64,000 nt of DNA from Histomonas meleagridis. Taxonomy: Eukaryota; Parabasalia; Tritrichomonadida; Dientamoebidae. A program made the position numbers and the translations under genes. Below, piece after piece: positions 62,352-64,000 of this stretch. The notes beneath the pieces were generated by a model that was not told the DNA's origin, ran no database searches, and was given only the letters and a program-made list of their open reading frames with translations. The stretch is from NCBI GenBank assembly GCA_020186115.1, contig WSYJ01000086.1, positions 372,001 to 436,000 on the forward strand, read 5' to 3'. How positions within the stretch are numbered: position 1 is the stretch's first letter; the number at the start of each line of letters is the position of its first letter.

Positions 62352-63369
62352 CATAATTATTTAATACCATAATATATGTTGTTTTAACACCTGCAAATGC
62401 ATTTTCTCCGATTGTACTTGGTTCTGTGGTACCATTATAATATATATACTGAAGATTAGAGCATCCATTAAATGCACTTTCACCAATTTCTTTGGATCCA
62501 ATCATTACTGTTTCTAATGATGTACATTGTAAAAACACAGATAGCTCTATTGTAGTCAAACTATCCGGAAGTGTAATGGATTTCAAACTTGAACAACCTC
62601 TAAATCCAGCCTCACACAAAGTTTCTAATGTATCTGTCTGGAAAGTCACATTTTATAATGAGGTACAATCCAAAAATGCATTCGAATTGATTTTGGAGCC
62701 TGAAAATGTCAGTGATACACTTTTCAAACTTTGAACAATATGCAAATGCACCTGCGCCAATATAGTAATCAGTTACTATAACTAATGTATCCTATGACGT
62801 ACAACGAATAAAAGCATCTTGATAGACATCAATGTTTTGAAGATTTAATGTTTTAAGTGATGTGCATTGGGCAAATGCATTAGACCTTATATATTCACAA
62901 TGACTGAAATCAATTTCAGTTAATGAAGTGCATCCTTGACAAATGCCATAAGAATAATAAGTGCAACCACTTGGAAGTGATATACTTTTCAATGATGTAC
63001 AGCCAGAGAAAACATAATTACCGGTGCCATTTCTAATAGGACCACTGAATGTAATTGATTCCAAATAAGTGTTATTAGAAAATGCATAATCCAGTATGTT
63101 AGTTACATCTGAGGGAACTATAATGTGCAGTGATTGTTGTGATTCCTCCACTATTAATAACTAAACCATTTACACTCTCATTGAAGGATTATTATTATAG
63201 GTAGGATAGCTGTTTTCATAACTATCTAAATATAGTATACCATTAATTAATTGATCACTTAATGATAGGTTGAAAAAATAAAGAAATCATTGAAATTAAA
63301 ATTAATTTAGAAATCAGATAAGATATAAATAAATATAAATAAATATGAAGTGAATAAAATATTTTCATA
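62347..63369 (-). pseudogene. 5' part of the BspA gene split by the Maverick, also decayed
   Basis: The ATG at about 63369 (MKIFYSLHIYLYLF) begins a hydrophobic leader. The LRR_5 repeats run through 63151-62352 (YAFSNNTYLESITFSG, SGCTSLKSISLPSG, AFAQCTSLKTLNL, SLKSITLPDSLTTIE) and meet the element after NNYEG. Several defects exist: frameshifts near 63250 and 63140, a TAG near 62795, a shift near 62730 and a TAA near 62655. So the gene was or became a pseudogene independently of the insertion. Confidence 0.8.
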
Positions 63370-63767
63370 AAAATTACAAAGTAAGTTCGACAAATATAAT
63401 GAAAACCAATATTAAATTGTATAAACAAGAATGACATCATTGATTTTTGGATGTTTCAAACATAAGATTTTTGGCTTTGTTGATCATTGTTCATATTTTT
63501 AGTAAAATGCCAAATTATTCAGAAAAGATCGACGAACAAGCCTGACAAATCCCCTCAATATTCAATGATCATTTCTAAAATTTGCTTTTTCAGAGCGAAG
63601 AACAAAAAATTGAATTTTTTTGGCAATTTTTTTTCACGAATTTAATTAAAGAATTCAAAGAACCACTTATAAATTTTGTATAAGCTTTTCCATATGAAAA
63701 CAAAAAATTTAGTGTGTTATATCACTTGAATGATGATGAAAACTTTGATTGCGTTAAATTGAATTTT
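63370..63767. other. AT-rich intergenic region
   Basis: No gene was recognised between the BspA 5' end and the partial gene at the window edge. Confidence 0.35.
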
Positions 63768-64000
63768 CTACAATATTTGATTTTTAATCATTATCAGATC
63801 TACTTGACACCAAACTAAATCATTTTGTTCAACATAAAATTCTAATTCAATATCACCAACTAAATCATTTGGATATAAATCAAATGCTTGTAAAGCTAAT
63901 ATATCTTCAAATAAAAATTTCATTTCAAATTCGATATCATGTTTATTTCCATCTGCAATTGTATTTAAATCAACATAAGTATCACAAACAGATCGAGAAT
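63768..64000 (-). CDS. Partial gene, C-terminus like a Maverick capsid protein
   Basis: The frame is open from the window edge to a TAG at 63768, giving 77 residues. The segment EFEMKFLFEDILALQAFDLYPNDL followed by GDIELEFYV and VWCQVDLI resembles the IPxxYFLxLFNxRYYPNWSGKLSIEL part of the capsid candidate at 44988-46602 in strand pattern and loop position. This may be the edge of a second, different Maverick or a relic. The 5' part is outside the window. Confidence 0.35.
   Translation of the reverse strand, partial: SRSVCDTYVDLNTIADGNKHDIEFEMKFLFEDILALQAFDLYPNDLVGDIELEFYVEQNDLVWCQVDLIMIKNQIL

Noticed and set aside
1-64000. tRNA and rRNA genes
   Set aside because: No typical promoter boxes or rRNA segments were seen anywhere by eye; a covariance search was not possible.

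Overview
The window looks like nuclear DNA of a trichomonad parabasalid, most likely a Tritrichomonas foetus-like species. This is inferred from content: very AT-rich DNA, short intergenic gaps, apparently intronless ordinary genes, BspA-type leucine-rich-repeat (LRR) surface proteins with a single membrane anchor, an M60-like surface metallopeptidase, a tetraspanin, PH-AGC kinases, DUF3447-type ankyrin proteins, MULE relics and an integrated Maverick/Polinton. No database search was possible, so the species call is an inference.

Left host part (1-38954). A Mutator-like transposase relic lies at the left edge. It is followed by a BspA protein, a large membrane-anchored surface protein, a ZIP transporter, a PH-AGC kinase, a tetraspanin, an ankyrin gene whose 3' half is a 170-bp tandem array, a decayed BspA gene, a multi-pass membrane protein, a PhnP-like metallo-beta-lactamase (MBL)-fold hydrolase, RPL7, a sphingomyelinase-like phosphodiesterase, an SDS22-like LRR protein, an M60-like peptidase with two frameshifts, RPL8, a Brr6/Brl1-like protein, PTH2, a second PH-AGC kinase, two GC-rich islands that may be structured RNA, an importin-beta-like gene, an ankyrin-RING gene, an ankyrin relic and a C2-TerD protein.

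Mobile element (38955-62346, 23,392 bp). A Maverick/Polinton sits inside a minus-strand BspA gene whose halves are at 38722-38954 and 62347-63369. It has about 66-bp imperfect terminal inverted repeats (TIRs) starting with a 14-nt AC tract, and a 5-bp target duplication, TCCTT. Removing the element and one TCCTT copy rejoins the host reading frame. The element encodes an rve integrase, a major capsid candidate, two minor-capsid candidates, a HerA/FtsK-type packaging ATPase, a protein-primed family B DNA polymerase, a D5-like SF3 helicase, two paralogous HNH endonucleases, two long HxH-repeat proteins resembling phage tail fibres, and several unassigned proteins. No adenovirus-type maturation protease was recognised. 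Many element genes carry single-base frameshifts, mostly in A or T runs. Either the copy is decaying or the assembly has homopolymer errors. Genes are tightly packed in divergent pairs (16 to 40 bp between start codons), and related intergenic repeats recur across the element.

Right host part (62347-64000). This holds the 5' half of the interrupted BspA gene, which is itself decayed. At the window edge is the 3' end of a minus-strand gene whose C-terminus resembles the Maverick capsid pattern, so a second element may start there.

How it fits together: the host genes are mostly surface/adhesion, signalling and housekeeping genes, and BspA and ankyrin families show active birth and decay. The element carries integration (integrase), replication (polymerase, helicase), capsid and packaging modules plus possible host-recognition fibres, which suits a virus-like life cycle rather than a simple transposon.
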